64,000 nt of DNA from Gautieria morchelliformis (Eukaryota > Basidiomycota > Agaricomycetes > Gomphales > Gomphaceae), in the NCBI GenBank assembly GCA_015179125.1, contig WHVA01000054.1:279786-343785 (forward strand), given 5' to 3'. The notes under the pieces were generated by a model. It ran no database searches, had not been told where the DNA came from, and saw only the letters and a program-made list of their open reading frames with translations. Numbering within the stretch: the first letter of the stretch is position 1; every line of letters begins with the position of its first letter. Positions 34,811-45,589 of the stretch are shown piece after piece. A program made the translations under genes and the position numbers.

Positions 34811-35171
34811 AGTGCAACCCCTCATCCTCGCACCTGTACCCACACTACCAGTACCACGGGCGGCCGCTGGATGCGTATGCCCGTGCCCACGCCCATCCGC
34901 ATGCAGGCCCGTCGCTGCCGATGCTGCACCATTCAGGGTCCCCCATCCTGCTCCTGCCTCTCGGCTTTGCCTCGCATCCTGCAAACCACCGTTACTTCAC
35001 GACACTTGTCCGCCGCCCGCCGCTCGTGCTGAACCTGCATGCATCGCCGCCCGCTTTGCGACTGCCTCCCCGTCCTCCATATCATCCAGCTCCTCCCCTC
35101 CCCCATCGGCATAGCCCCGCCGCTGACAGGCCGCGGAGAGAGAATACCCATCACGCCCCATTCACGCTGTA
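34811..35171 (+). CDS. Pro/His/Ser-rich low-complexity frame, possible exon
   Basis: GC-rich sequence after a good acceptor site encodes SSSHLYPHYQYHGRPLDAYA, then a Pro-rich tail ending RRENTHHAPFTL. Two other frames are open too, so coding is uncertain. No domain was recognised. It may be part of a degraded regulatory protein with a disordered region. Confidence 0.25.
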
Positions 35172-36253
35172 GCCCCGCCGCAGCGGGCATCCCCCAATGC
35201 CCCCCCGCCCTCAGGGAGCGGCGTAAGGAGGGTGAGTGTGGTGAGTGAGGGTGGGGACTATCGGTTGATGTCTGGTTGTGCAGGGAACCGTCGGGTGGAT
35301 AGGGTATATATCTGGTCCAGTGGGGTTTGCTCTGAGAAATACCGTTGTATGTCGAGATCTACCGAAAATGACCAGTGGTTACCGAACAGTACCGATGGGG
35401 CCCAGGCTATAATAGCCTTTTCTGGCTTATCTCGTTTTCACTGCGTCCCGAAATATAACTGATATATTCAGAAGTGTTCTGTAGTATTCCGATTTACAAT
35501 CGGTCAGACATTTTACGGGATACAGCAGACTGCAGCAGTGAATCGGATCGTTCCAATATTTACCTACAGATCCCGATGTATCCCTGGGCGATTCTCACTG
35601 GGCCTTACTCTCTACCCACTTGCCATCTGTTGGAGTTGCAAACCGCAGCGCCCGAAGCCCCTGATTCCCAGTGAGAAATGCCCCGGATCCAGGGAGGGGG
35701 CACCGGGTGGGAGCGGTAGATGTGGTGACGAGTCGGTTAGGATCGGTAGATATCGGTCCCCAGATGATGCGCGGGACGTGCTATTTTTAGAGAGCTTGAT
35801 TTTCTAGAATCGTTTTGAGAAATGGAATCTAAACTGGCCAGATATGACCGCACCGTCTCCAGGCGTAAAAAAACACGAACCGAAAATTTTCAAGGTCCGT
35901 CGACACGTCGCGTCAACGCATCAACGACTCGCTTTGCAAAAACGCAAGGACTTTTCATAAATTCCTGAATGTAATCTTTTCAAAACTTTTGAAACCCCTG
36001 ACTTTTTACTCAACAACAAACGCAAGGTTTTCATAAAGCTAAAGCATCCGCTCCTATCTCCTCTCACCTTGCCTCACACTGGGACTCGTGCATTTTTACT
36101 TCAGCAATCGGACTCGCGTCGAAACACGAGTTTTCATAAAAAAAAAGGACTTAAAAACCACTGGTGCATCCGCTCCCTTCTCCTCCATCCTCCTCCTCTC
36201 ACTTTGGTTGCTTGAACCTATTGCTCGAATATTGCTCGAACACTAGTGCCACC
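35172..36253. other. Intergenic, upstream of the Tnp2 relic
   Basis: Contains words built on CGGTAGAT/ACCGAT (35,260-35,760) and A-rich tracts (35,860-36,150). It probably includes the 5' end and leader of the Tnp2 element, but no CACTA terminus could be paired with a downstream end. Confidence 0.4.
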
Positions 36254-39200
36254 ATGGCACGTAGGCGTGACCGCCACCTCTGCACATGTCAGCTATACTG
36301 TCGCGGCGAGAGAATGGTATCGTACGCGACGTACCATCGTCATGAGGCTGAGCGCCGCTCGGAACTCCAGCCTCTTGCACTTGGATTGGCGATGGAAGAA
36401 GGCCCGGACGACGTTAGCCAGGCTAACGAGCAGAACCATGGTCTGGACTCTCATGGTAACGAAGACATTCTCTCTGTTGGATCGCAAGGACGCGATCACA
36501 CGGTACGTCTGTACATATTGGCATGTTAGTCGAAGAAAGTTGAAAATTTTTGGCCAGGGCCGGTTTGAAGCCATGGACGAAGGTGAAGTCGATGGGGGTT
36601 GTCCATCCGACTATGAGCCATCAGGTAAATTAGCATGATTATTACTGTGACCCGTGCTGGATTTTTTTCATGCAGAACACGGCTCTGTCGAACTCAGGGG
36701 AGGTCCAAGTTCATCAATAGAACAGGAACACCCATTCTTTTCTTTACAGGAAGATGATAGGTCAGAACCCGCTTCTCCAGGTCCCGTGGAAGAGGATCCG
36801 GAGGAACAGGAGCGTCAGGATAACGGGCCACACTTGCCTCATCTCAGGCAGGCCCTCGACTACATCCACGCCGTCGAGACAGCATCTCTCGACAACGGCG
36901 ATCTTTCAGAGGATGTAGTGGATCGTATTCGGAACCCGCCTCAATCTACTCTCAACATTTCGGATCCCAATGATGTATATTCTCTTAAACAGTTTCTTGC
37001 CGCCCAACACTCATCTCAGCAAACCTATCACGATTTCCAGCTTAATCACAATGAGCGGTATCCCCAAGATCCTATGCTATCTTTAGAACAAGTAAAATCC
37101 AGGATTGCCGCATGGACAGGGGTCGAGACGATTGAGCAGGATATGTGCCGCAGGTTTTGCATGGCGTTCAATGGACCTGGCTCACCTTCAGGCCTGCCCA
37201 TACTGCGGCACCAATCGATACGATGAACTTGAGTTCGAGAGGAGCAATGGTATGACACGGAAACCAGTGCTCACCTTCCACACAATTCCACTAGGCCCTC
37301 AGCTGCAGGCCCTTTGGCGAAACCCCGAGACTGCGCGTTTGATGAAACATCGAAGGGAGAAAACAAGGGATATCCTCAGGCAGTTAGCGCGAGATGGGAC
37401 GAGCATTGGAACGTACGATGATCTCTATCATGGCAGCGATTAGCTCAATGCTGTCATCCGTGGAGACCTGAAGGACACTGATATCGCCGTCATGCTATCA
37501 ATAGACGGAGCCCAGCTTTACCAAGATAAGGAATCTGATTGCTGGATGTATATATGGATAATACTCGATCTCGCCGAGACCATCCGATACAAGGTCAAGC
37601 ACGTTCTTCCTGGTGGAATTGTCCGTGGAAAGCCGGAAAACATGGAGTCATTCTTATTCCCTGGGCTCCATCATTTGAGTGCGTTGCAGCAAGAAGGGCT
37701 TCGAGTGTGGGACTCCATAGACGATGAGGTGTTCACATATTACATTTTCTATCATTTGAGTAAGCAGGGCTTTTCTCATTTCTAGATGCTCGCTGATCAC
37801 TATTATTAGGTACTGGTGATGGTCCAGGTAGTGTCCATGTAACCGGACTTGTCGGCCACAAAGGCGCTGCAGGGTGCCGTATTTCTGTGGCCATGCAGGG
37901 CGTCGCAAGCCAAATGGGACCCGCTACTACCCAGCCCTGCTCAAACCGGACAACTATAATGTCCCAGGCAGTGACCATGCCAATATAGCAGTGGAAGGAA
38001 TCGGACCGGCATCGCAGGACGATTATGACTGCAAGCTCAAATATCTGATGAGCTCTCGAGGTACAGCTGCGTATGAGGACCGACGCAAACTCACTGGTAT
38101 AGTCAAGCCATCGATTATCACAGGGCTTCCCACAAAGCATCGTCTGCCTCTAACCTCCACGTTTTGTGGAGATTTAATGCACCTCACCACGCTCAATCTC
38201 AGCGAGGTTTTTGTTCCGCTCTGGCGTGGGACTTTTGATTGCGATCCATCAGACGATCGGTCGACATGGGACTGGGCCGTGCTCAAGGAAGATATTTGGA
38301 TCAATCACGGCCAGGCCGTCGCCGATGCCCGCCCATTCATACCAGGTTCTTTTGACGGTCCACCACGCAACATTGCTGCCAAAATTAACAGTGCCTACAA
38401 ATCTATAGAGTGGCAAGGCTACTATTAGGGACTCGCACCGGCCTTATTGTATGGGATATTGCCCGTGCCATACTGGCGAAAATTTTGCAAGCTCCTCCAT
38501 GCTGTCAGGATCGTCCATCAACATTCTATTTCATCTGACGAGCTCCTTGAAGCTCAAGCCCTCCTTGATGCCTTTGTGGTAGAATTCGAAAACCTATATG
38601 TCCGGCGTAGGTCTGATCGCATACATTTTATCCGCCCAAGTCTACACTCCTTAATACACCTTGGATTGGAGGTGCCACGCCTGGGACCGCCGAATCTCTA
38701 CTCTGCATGGACAATGGAGTGAACGATAGGTAATCTTGGGGAGGAGATCAAGCAACACTCTAATCCCTTCGCTAACCTCTCTGAGCGAGCACTACAACAC
38801 TCACGTGTCAATGCCCTCAAGGCATTGATCCCAGACCTCGACCTTCGAGCCGAACACTTACCTCGTGGAGCTCTCGATCTGGGGGAAGGGTATCTACTGC
38901 TTAGAGCTTGGGAAAGAAGCTTGCACCATATTGATGGGCTGCAGGGGCAGGTAATTACTAATTATATCCGGCAAGCTGATGAGGCACTAGGCAACAATGT
39001 CCCTGCAAACTGGTGTGTCAAACTTGCTCGATGGGCTCGACTGCGTCTCCCCACAGGTCAGACAGCTCGCTCGGCTTGGAAAGAAACATTAAAGCCTTTC
39101 ACTGACGTTCGTAGGTCACGATGTGTCAAAGTGAGTACCACCTTTCTTTGTCTGTAAAAATACTTATTCCCATTTATATCGTTTGTTGCAGCTTCAACTC

Positions 39201-39530
39201 CATGACCAAATTGAGTTGGCCGAAGTCAAGTTCTATTTCAACGTACATATCAACAGCTGTTCAAAGGCCTTCGCCCTTGTTTTACTCTATTCGAGGCCGG
39301 ATGAGACTCTACTTGATGCCTCTATGAAGACAGTGTATTCTGTCACCCTGTTGGAAGAGGAGACTGGACTGCACGTTGTTAGCGCTAAGTCCATCCTTGC
39401 CGTTGTCTCCATCCAACCCCACAACCACCCCGAGTATCCAGAACAGCAGAGATACTTTGTATGGGCGAAGTTGGGGCTTGATATGGCTGGCATGCGTGAC
39501 GCCGAGGAGCCCCTGGTTGGTAACGATTAG
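36254..39530 (+). pseudogene. Tnp2-family (CACTA/En-Spm-like) transposase, decayed
   Basis: It begins at a well-placed ATG (GCCACCATGG), reading a Cys-rich motif CTCQLYCRGE typical of the N-terminus of fungal Tnp2 proteins. Short introns follow (about 36,503-36,557, 36,625-36,674 and 37,788-37,809). Then come the Tnp2 core words ACPYCGTNRYDELEFE, LSIDGAQLYQDKESDCWMY, ILDLAETIRYK, LPGGIVRG, RYYPALLKP, IVKPSIITGLP and FCGDLMH (39-residue spacing to WRGTFDCDP), ending with ARWARLRLPTGQTARSAWKE and a tail domain. At least one frameshift near 37,160 and several in-frame stops (after YHGSD, WQGYY and AWTME) break it. Terminal repeats were not found. A plain DNA-transposon relic. Confidence 0.85.
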
Positions 39531-39688
39531 GAATAGAACTTACTTGTTTAGACTGAGATTGTGAAATATATGCAGCTGTTCTTGAATTCCCTGATAGCTG
39601 TCATTATATATGCAAACCACGCAAGCTACCACCACATCAGCTAAGACAGCCACGCACAATCCAAGCAGTCGCCGTCGCCCGAGCAAAC

Positions 39689-40186
39689 TGTTGGGTGCAT
39701 TTATGCTCCTGCACCAAAATCAAGCATAATATATCCAATTTGTTGTGTGGCCTTCCAATATCTTCTCACATTGTTCTTGTATTATGCATCCATTTCTCTG
39801 GTTATTTTCGAAATTTTCCACTCATTCCTTATCTCTCTATTTCATCTTGTTATTCCTACTTTCACAAGCGGCTGCACCCAGCGGAGTCTGAAATGACTTC
39901 GACGCGCGAGCTCTTGGGCGCTAAAGGGCCGGGTAGTAGTACATGCGCAGTGGAACACATTTCCCCCTCTCTCAGTGACCACTAAATTCACTGAGAGAGG
40001 CAAGTAAATTAGTCTAGTAGTCTTTGCATTTATTGACCTAGAAATGCTCTGTAGTGAATTGATTTCTAGGTAGTGTATAATATATTTAGAGTGACCACTA
40101 AATTCACTGAGAGAGTGAATTGATTTCTAGTCTATTCTTTTGAATAACAAGTCCATACCTACTGCCTATAATTCCTGTCCTCGACA
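39689..40186 (+). repeat. Copia 5' LTR
   Basis: TGTTGGGTGC...TCGACA, 498 bp. A TATA-like GTATAATATATTTAG lies near 40,076. It contains a perfect 13-bp hairpin (39,966-40,000) and two copies of a GTGAATTGATTTCTAG word. Confidence 0.95.
39966..40000 (+). repeat. Perfect 13-bp hairpin in copia LTR
   Basis: CCTCTCTCAGTGA, a 9-base loop, then TCACTGAGAGAGG. The same hairpin is in the 3' LTR at 44,727-44,761. An imperfect third copy of the right arm lies about 110 bp downstream in each LTR. Confidence 0.9.
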
Positions 40187-40199
40187 GGGTTATGGGCCC
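40187..40199 (+). promoter_or_regulatory. Copia primer-binding site matching initiator tRNA-Met anticodon arm
   Basis: GGGTTATGGGCCC begins directly after the 5' LTR. It is the reverse complement of GGGCCCATAACCC, the anticodon stem-loop of eukaryotic initiator tRNA-Met (known from the vertebrate sequence). Drosophila copia is known to prime from an internally cleaved half of this tRNA. The gag-pol ATG (40,192) lies inside the site. Confidence 0.8.
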
Positions 40200-43100
40200 C
40201 GGAGACACTTCTGAGAAGCTGTTGGGTGTTGAGAAGCTTGCTACTGATGGAAGTAATTGGCCATTGTGGCGAGCCACTCTCATCAGCTATTTCGAGTCCA
40301 AAAATCTGCTCAAGCATGTAGAAGGGAGAGTCACTCGACCTCCTGATCCTCCAGTCATGCCCCCAGGCCATATTCTAACAGAAGCTGAGGAAACTCAGAT
40401 GGATAAGGCCGAGGAGAAGCTGGAGAGATACCTTGCTAGAGAAGGACAAGCCAAGACCCAAATCATCGTCTCAGTGTCAGAGTCATTAGCCCTGATGCTA
40501 CAGAAGCAGAAGACAGCAAAAGAGACTTGGGATGCACTGGTCAATGAAATGACCAAAAAGCCCAAGATGGTCCTCACCAGCCTGCAGAGACAACTCCGCA
40601 GTATGAGATGTCCTGAGGATGGAGACTTGAGAGATCACTTGGACAAGGCCCAAGACCTATATGCTCGTCTTAATGAGATGGGAGCTAGAGTTTCTGAAGA
40701 AGAATTCATGGACATAATCCTTGCATCACTTCCACCATCCTATGAGGCAGTCATGAATGCCCTTACAACTTCGCTTGAAGAATGCGGGATGCCATTGGTC
40801 CCTGATAATATTATTAGGGTACTAAAGGCTCAGTATGACAGGAAGAAAACACTCCCGCAAGAAGAGCAGGTGTTTATTGGTTCATCTACTAAGAAGGACC
40901 AGAAGGGGCAGAAGGCGCATGTATGCACCAACTGCAAAAAGCCTGGACATTCCATCGAAAATTGCTGGGCTAAAGGAGGTGGTAAAGAAGGTCAAGGACC
41001 ACGTCAGAAGAAGAAAGCCAAAGGCAAGAAGAAGAAGAAGGGTAAAGCAAAAGCGAATGTTGCCGAAGAAGAGTCTACTTCTGAGGAAAGTGGTGATGGG
41101 CATCTTGCCTTCACCAATTTTGACGAGTGCTCTAATTTCAATTTGAGCACATCCTCAGGAGTTATAGTCATACTCGACACCGGAACGACATCGCATATGA
41201 CTCCTCACAAAAATTTATTGAGGAACTACTGTCAATTCTCACAGCCGAGGACTATCCGAGCAGCCAACAAAGGTACTTTTGATGCCTTCGGCTCAGGACT
41301 GCTCGTATTATCCAATAAGGTTGGAGATAGAACAGTAGAAGTCACGTTGCAAGATACATACTATGCACCCAAAATTGCTGTTACCCTCGTCTCGATCGGT
41401 CGGTGCGATGATGCTGGCTACGACATTCGACTCGGTGGCCAGAAATGCACAATATCTAATGCTGCTGGAAAAGTATTGATGCAAGCACCGAAAGTCAATG
41501 GCTTATATCGACTAGACCTCCAGTCACCAAGTGCTCAAGCCCATATGTGTTTATCTGCCATGGAAATTCATCAAAAGATGGGGCACATCTCGCAGAAGTC
41601 CCTACAACATCTATTAAATCATGGCATGATATTGGGCATTGAACTGAGCTCCACAGGCGATAGAATTGTCTGTGATGCGTGTATTCAGGCCAAGATTGCG
41701 CGCAAACCTCTTCCTCGAGAACCCAGAGACCGAACATCAAAATTCGGTGACAGAATTTATTCTGATGTCTGGGGACCTGCAAGACACCTCACGATCGATA
41801 AGAAGTCATATTATGTCTCCTTTATCGATGATTACTCAAGAGAATCGGTGATCTATCTCATGGCGAACAAATCAGAAGCATTCTCAAAGTACAAGCTCTA
41901 CGAGGCTTTAATGCTTCGACAGAGAAATGTGCACATCAAGGCACTTGTTTCTGATCGAGGGGGCGAGTATACGAGCTCTGAATTCGAACAGCATCTAGCC
42001 AAACAAGGCACGAAGCATCAGTTGACGGTACATGACACACCAGAGTCCAATGGTGTTGCGGAACGCCTGAACCGAACTCTCACTGAGAGAACTCGTGCCA
42101 TGCTGCTAGAATCAAGCCTTCCTAAGATATTATGGGGCTATGCGATACAGCATGCCAATTATCTTAGGAACAGGACGCATACAAGAGCTCTACCAGATAA
42201 AACGCCCTACGAGATGATTCACCATGAAAAACCGAATCTCAAAGACATTCACGCGTGGGGAACTGAAATTTACGTTAAAATCACTCAGGGAGATAAATTG
42301 GCAGCTCGTGCCAAAAGAGCTCGGTGGATAGGAATTTCTGCGCAGAGCCATGGTCATTATGTTTATTGGCCTGACTCGCACAAAGTTTCTGTCGAGCGGA
42401 ACGTTGTCTTTGATTCAGAAATGAAGAAGGGAAAGGTCCCAATCATTTCTATTGAGGAATCCAAGCTACCTACGTCTAAAGAAGAGAAGAAGGCCATTCC
42501 GGCATCAGTGCCTGTGCCCGGTCGCTTAGTCAGCGAAGAGGCAAAGATCGAAGAAATTGATGAAAGTGCACCGGAAGAATATCTTGAAAAGCTGCAACCT
42601 ATTCAGGGAGTTGATGACAGACCTAGAGAAGCTGAACCGATAAGGAGAAGCGAAAGGATCCGTCAACAACAAGTGCAGCCGGCCCCATCAGGTCCCGTGA
42701 CAAGATCTCAAACTCAGAGACAAACTGGCGCACATATGACTACGCTAGCTTACGAGGACGTTGAGGACCATAAAGAAGTTTTATTCGACCAAGAATTATC
42801 CTCCGAGATTGATGGCATCAGTAGCTATGAGTGTGCCATCAGTGCGTTTCTAACCGACGGTCAAAACAATAACAAGGCGCCGGATTTGAGTCAAATTGAA
42901 CCTAGCAATGCAGACGAAGCTCTGAATAATCCTATATGGAAGAAATCAATGGACAAAGAGTATGAGGCCCTAATCGACAAGGGAGTGTGGGAACGAGCCA
43001 AACCACCTCCTGAAGCTAATATTGTCGGTAATAAATGGGTCTACCTTTGGAAGCGTAATCCAGAAGGGAAACCAATAGTACCTAAATCGAGAATGGTCGC

Positions 43101-44436
43101 CCAAGGCTTCACACAGAAGTTTGGAATCGACTATGATGAGACATACTCACCTGTTGCTCGGTTATCCTCCCTACGGATCATATGCGCCATTGCTGCTAGG
43201 AATGACTGGCCTATTCATCAAATGGACGTGGACTATGCATACCTCAATGCTACGTTGCCCGAACCTATTTACATGAAGCAGCCGTATGGATATGAGTCAG
43301 GAGACAAAGGCGAAGTGCTACTTTTGAAGAAAGCACTCTACGGCCTCAAGCAATCTGGAAGAGAATGGTACAAACGTCTAAGTGGTGAATTCCACAAGTT
43401 AGGATTCACTACGTCAGCCACAGACGGGGCTGTATTTTATAGACGTGGCGGAAAGGGGCATGTGATCATTGCAACAGCTGTGGACGACCTTACCATCACA
43501 GCTGAGAATCAATCAGTCCTGGACGAAGTCAAACGAGATCTTGCTCAGGTCTTCAGTATGAAAGATCTAGGCGAGATTCATTGGCTATTGAATCTCAAAA
43601 TCGAAAGAGACTGGCAGAAGAAGACCATTGCAATTTCACAACCTGCATACATCGAGAAGATCATCAAAAAATTTAATCTCGAAGATGCAAAGACTTATGC
43701 TACGCCTCTTGATCCAGCCGTAAAATTATCTAAAGACCAATGTCCTTCTACAGAGAGAGGCAAGAAAGCCATGTCGAAGTTTCCATACAGGCAAGCTATA
43801 GGATCACTGATGTGGGCGGCTGTAGCCACTCGACCTGACATTGCATTTGCGGTGTCATTACTCTCGCAATTCCTTGAAAATCCAGGTGGCACACACTGGA
43901 ATGCAGTCAAACGTGTCTTCAAATATTTGAAAGGCACGAAGCATTACAAGCTCACACTTGGAAGAAATCAAGACGGCTTGATGGGGTATTCAGATGCGGA
44001 TTGGGGTTCACAGAGTCATAGGCGTTCGTATTCGGCATACTTATTTCAGATTGATGGAGGCACTGTTTCATGGAGTTGCCAGAAACAGTCGATAGTAGCC
44101 CTCTCATCAACTGAAGCCGAATTTGTCGCCCTGACCCATGCGGGCAAAGAGGCTCTTTGGATGCGCCATTTTATTTCTGAAATATTCCAACCACTGAACA
44201 GACCCATCCAAGTTTATTCAGACAATCAATCAGCCATTGCCATCACGTATGGCACCCAACAACACACGAGAACCAAGCATTTCGACATCCGATTATATTT
44301 CCTTCGAGATATAATCAAAAATCAACAAGCCAAGCTCGTTTATTTGCCAACCGAACAAATGTTGGCAGATATTCTCACTAAAGGACTTCCTAGTCCTAGA
44401 GTGAAGATTCTCAACGAGAAAATCGGAATATATTAA
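40192..44436 (+). CDS. Copia gag-pol polyprotein
   Basis: A 1,414-residue single frame. Gag (UBN2/Retrotran_gag_2 type) occupies about residues 15-230. A CCHC knuckle (CTNCKKPGHSIENC) lies near 246, followed by a Lys-rich tail. The aspartic protease motif is ILDTGTTSHM (about 328). The integrase has its HHCC zinc site (H-x-MGH ... CDAC, 455-500) and DDE residues in SDVWGP, SDRGGEY and NGVAERLNRT. Reverse transcriptase (about 910-1160) has AVDD where many relatives have YVDD. RNase H has YSDADWG, SSTEAEF and YSDNQSAI, ending MLADILTKGLP. Gag and pol are fused without a frameshift, as in many copia elements. Confidence 0.96.
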   Translation: MGPGDTSEKLLGVEKLATDGSNWPLWRATLISYFESKNLLKHVEGRVTRPPDPPVMPPGHILTEAEETQMDKAEEKLERYLAREGQAKTQIIVSVSESLALMLQKQKTAKETWDALVNEMTKKPKMVLTSLQRQLRSMRCPEDGDLRDHLDKAQDLYARLNEMGARVSEEEFMDIILASLPPSYEAVMNALTTSLEECGMPLVPDNIIRVLKAQYDRKKTLPQEEQVFIGSSTKKDQKGQKAHVCTNCKKPGHSIENCWAKGGGKEGQGPRQKKKAKGKKKKKGKAKANVAEEESTSEESGDGHLAFTNFDECSNFNLSTSSGVIVILDTGTTSHMTPHKNLLRNYCQFSQPRTIRAANKGTFDAFGSGLLVLSNKVGDRTVEVTLQDTYYAPKIAVTLVSIGRCDDAGYDIRLGGQKCTISNAAGKVLMQAPKVNGLYRLDLQSPSAQAHMCLSAMEIHQKMGHISQKSLQHLLNHGMILGIELSSTGDRIVCDACIQAKIARKPLPREPRDRTSKFGDRIYSDVWGPARHLTIDKKSYYVSFIDDYSRESVIYLMANKSEAFSKYKLYEALMLRQRNVHIKALVSDRGGEYTSSEFEQHLAKQGTKHQLTVHDTPESNGVAERLNRTLTERTRAMLLESSLPKILWGYAIQHANYLRNRTHTRALPDKTPYEMIHHEKPNLKDIHAWGTEIYVKITQGDKLAARAKRARWIGISAQSHGHYVYWPDSHKVSVERNVVFDSEMKKGKVPIISIEESKLPTSKEEKKAIPASVPVPGRLVSEEAKIEEIDESAPEEYLEKLQPIQGVDDRPREAEPIRRSERIRQQQVQPAPSGPVTRSQTQRQTGAHMTTLAYEDVEDHKEVLFDQELSSEIDGISSYECAISAFLTDGQNNNKAPDLSQIEPSNADEALNNPIWKKSMDKEYEALIDKGVWERAKPPPEANIVGNKWVYLWKRNPEGKPIVPKSRMVAQGFTQKFGIDYDETYSPVARLSSLRIICAIAARNDWPIHQMDVDYAYLNATLPEPIYMKQPYGYESGDKGEVLLLKKALYGLKQSGREWYKRLSGEFHKLGFTTSATDGAVFYRRGGKGHVIIATAVDDLTITAENQSVLDEVKRDLAQVFSMKDLGEIHWLLNLKIERDWQKKTIAISQPAYIEKIIKKFNLEDAKTYATPLDPAVKLSKDQCPSTERGKKAMSKFPYRQAIGSLMWAAVATRPDIAFAVSLLSQFLENPGGTHWNAVKRVFKYLKGTKHYKLTLGRNQDGLMGYSDADWGSQSHRRSYSAYLFQIDGGTVSWSCQKQSIVALSSTEAEFVALTHAGKEALWMRHFISEIFQPLNRPIQVYSDNQSAIAITYGTQQHTRTKHFDIRLYFLRDIIKNQQAKLVYLPTEQMLADILTKGLPSPRVKILNEKIGIY

Positions 44437-44449
44437 GCTTGAGGGGGCG
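44437..44449 (+). promoter_or_regulatory. Copia polypurine tract
   Basis: GCTTGAGGGGGCG lies directly before the 3' LTR and directly after the gag-pol stop region; it would prime plus-strand DNA synthesis. Confidence 0.75.
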
Positions 44450-44947
44450 TGTTGGGTGCATTTATGCTCCTGCACCAAAATCAAGCATAATATATCCAAT
44501 TTGTTGTGTGGCCTTCCAATATCTTCTCACATTGTTCTTGTATTATGCATCCATTTCTCTGGTTATTTTCGAAATTTTCCACTCATTCCTTATCTCTCTA
44601 TTTCATCTTGTTATTCCTACTTTCACAAGCGGCTGCACCCAGCGGAGTCTGAAATGACTTCGACGCGCGAGCTCTTGGGCGCTAAAGGGCCGGGTAGTAG
44701 TACATGCGCAGTGGAACACATTTCCCCCTCTCTCAGTGACCACTAAATTCACTGAGAGAGGCAAGTAAATTAGTCTAGTAGTCTTTGCATTTATTGACCT
44801 AGAAATGCTCTGTAGTGAATTGATTTCTAGGTAGTGTATAATATATTTAGAGTGACCACTAAATTCACTGAGAGAGTGAATTGATTTCTAGTCTATTCTT
44901 TTGAATAACAAGTCCATACCTACTGCCTATAATTCCTGTCCTCTACA
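44450..44947 (+). repeat. Copia 3' LTR
   Basis: 498 bp, identical to the 5' LTR as far as read except near the 3' end. It is followed by the target duplication CAAAC. Confidence 0.95.
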
Positions 44948-44952
44948 CAAAC

Positions 44953-45589
44953 GATCGGTGCGCCTGTGAGTAGCACAAGACTATCTTATGACCGGCACAT
45001 GTCTGACTATCTACAGGGCTGGTACCAGTAGAAGGTATTATTATTATTATTATTATTATTGAGTCACTTGCTCTCTAACTAGTACCCCAGATCGACTGAG
45101 AATCCGTTCATAGACTCGCCCGCTCCAAGTTCTCCTTGCCCTTCCACCCCAATCAGCCACCATTTCTCTGATATCGAGCTCAAAGTAAAGATAGATCACA
45201 AGGTTTTGTTGATGGAGTTGAAGAAAGAGCTCATTGTCAGAAGCGTTGCTCGAGACTTTCCTGAAATGTCTCGCCGTGAGGTCCGACTCTGGATCTTGAG
45301 TATAACTGGTCTTATGGATTTCATGTAGATTAACTGAGTTGATGGAAATCAGTATAGAAAATGCTCGCTGTCATGTACTATATGCCTGCACACTTAGTTC
45401 GCTCACTTGTGACAACACGTGACAGTACATGTTCTACCCCAATCCCCAACCTCGAACATCACGTCCTCCAGTGTCATGAGTCACTGTGCCAATCACTCTG
45501 CTAATCATGTCCCTGGAAGCGGGGCAGAGGGAATCGGATATGGAACTGGTGTTATGGCAACGGGGGGAGCATTAGAAGGAAGAGCAGGT
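44953..45589 (+). other. Intergenic with TTA microsatellite and a short unexplained frame
   Basis: An 8-unit ATT/TTA repeat lies at 45,037-45,060. From about 45,178 a frame reads ELKVKIDHKVLLMELKKELI, then DFPEMSRREVRLWIL, and stops at 45,329. It looks protein-like but is unrecognised and has no start or clear splice sites. Confidence 0.4.

Larger units (their letters stand above)
39689..44947 (+). mobile_element. Ty1/copia LTR retrotransposon, whole and very young
   Basis: A 5,259-bp element with two 498-bp LTRs that appear to differ at a single position near their 3' end, and a perfect 5-bp target duplication CAAAC on both sides (39,684-39,688 and 44,948-44,952). One uninterrupted gag-pol frame fills the interior. 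PBS and polypurine tract are both in place. It looks whole, with no breaks seen, and near-identical LTRs indicate a very recent insertion, just downstream of the older Tnp2 relic. Confidence 0.96.

Noticed and set aside
40835-41146. A Lys/Arg-rich 103-codon frame
   Set aside because: It is a shadow of the gag basic tail in the copia polyprotein.
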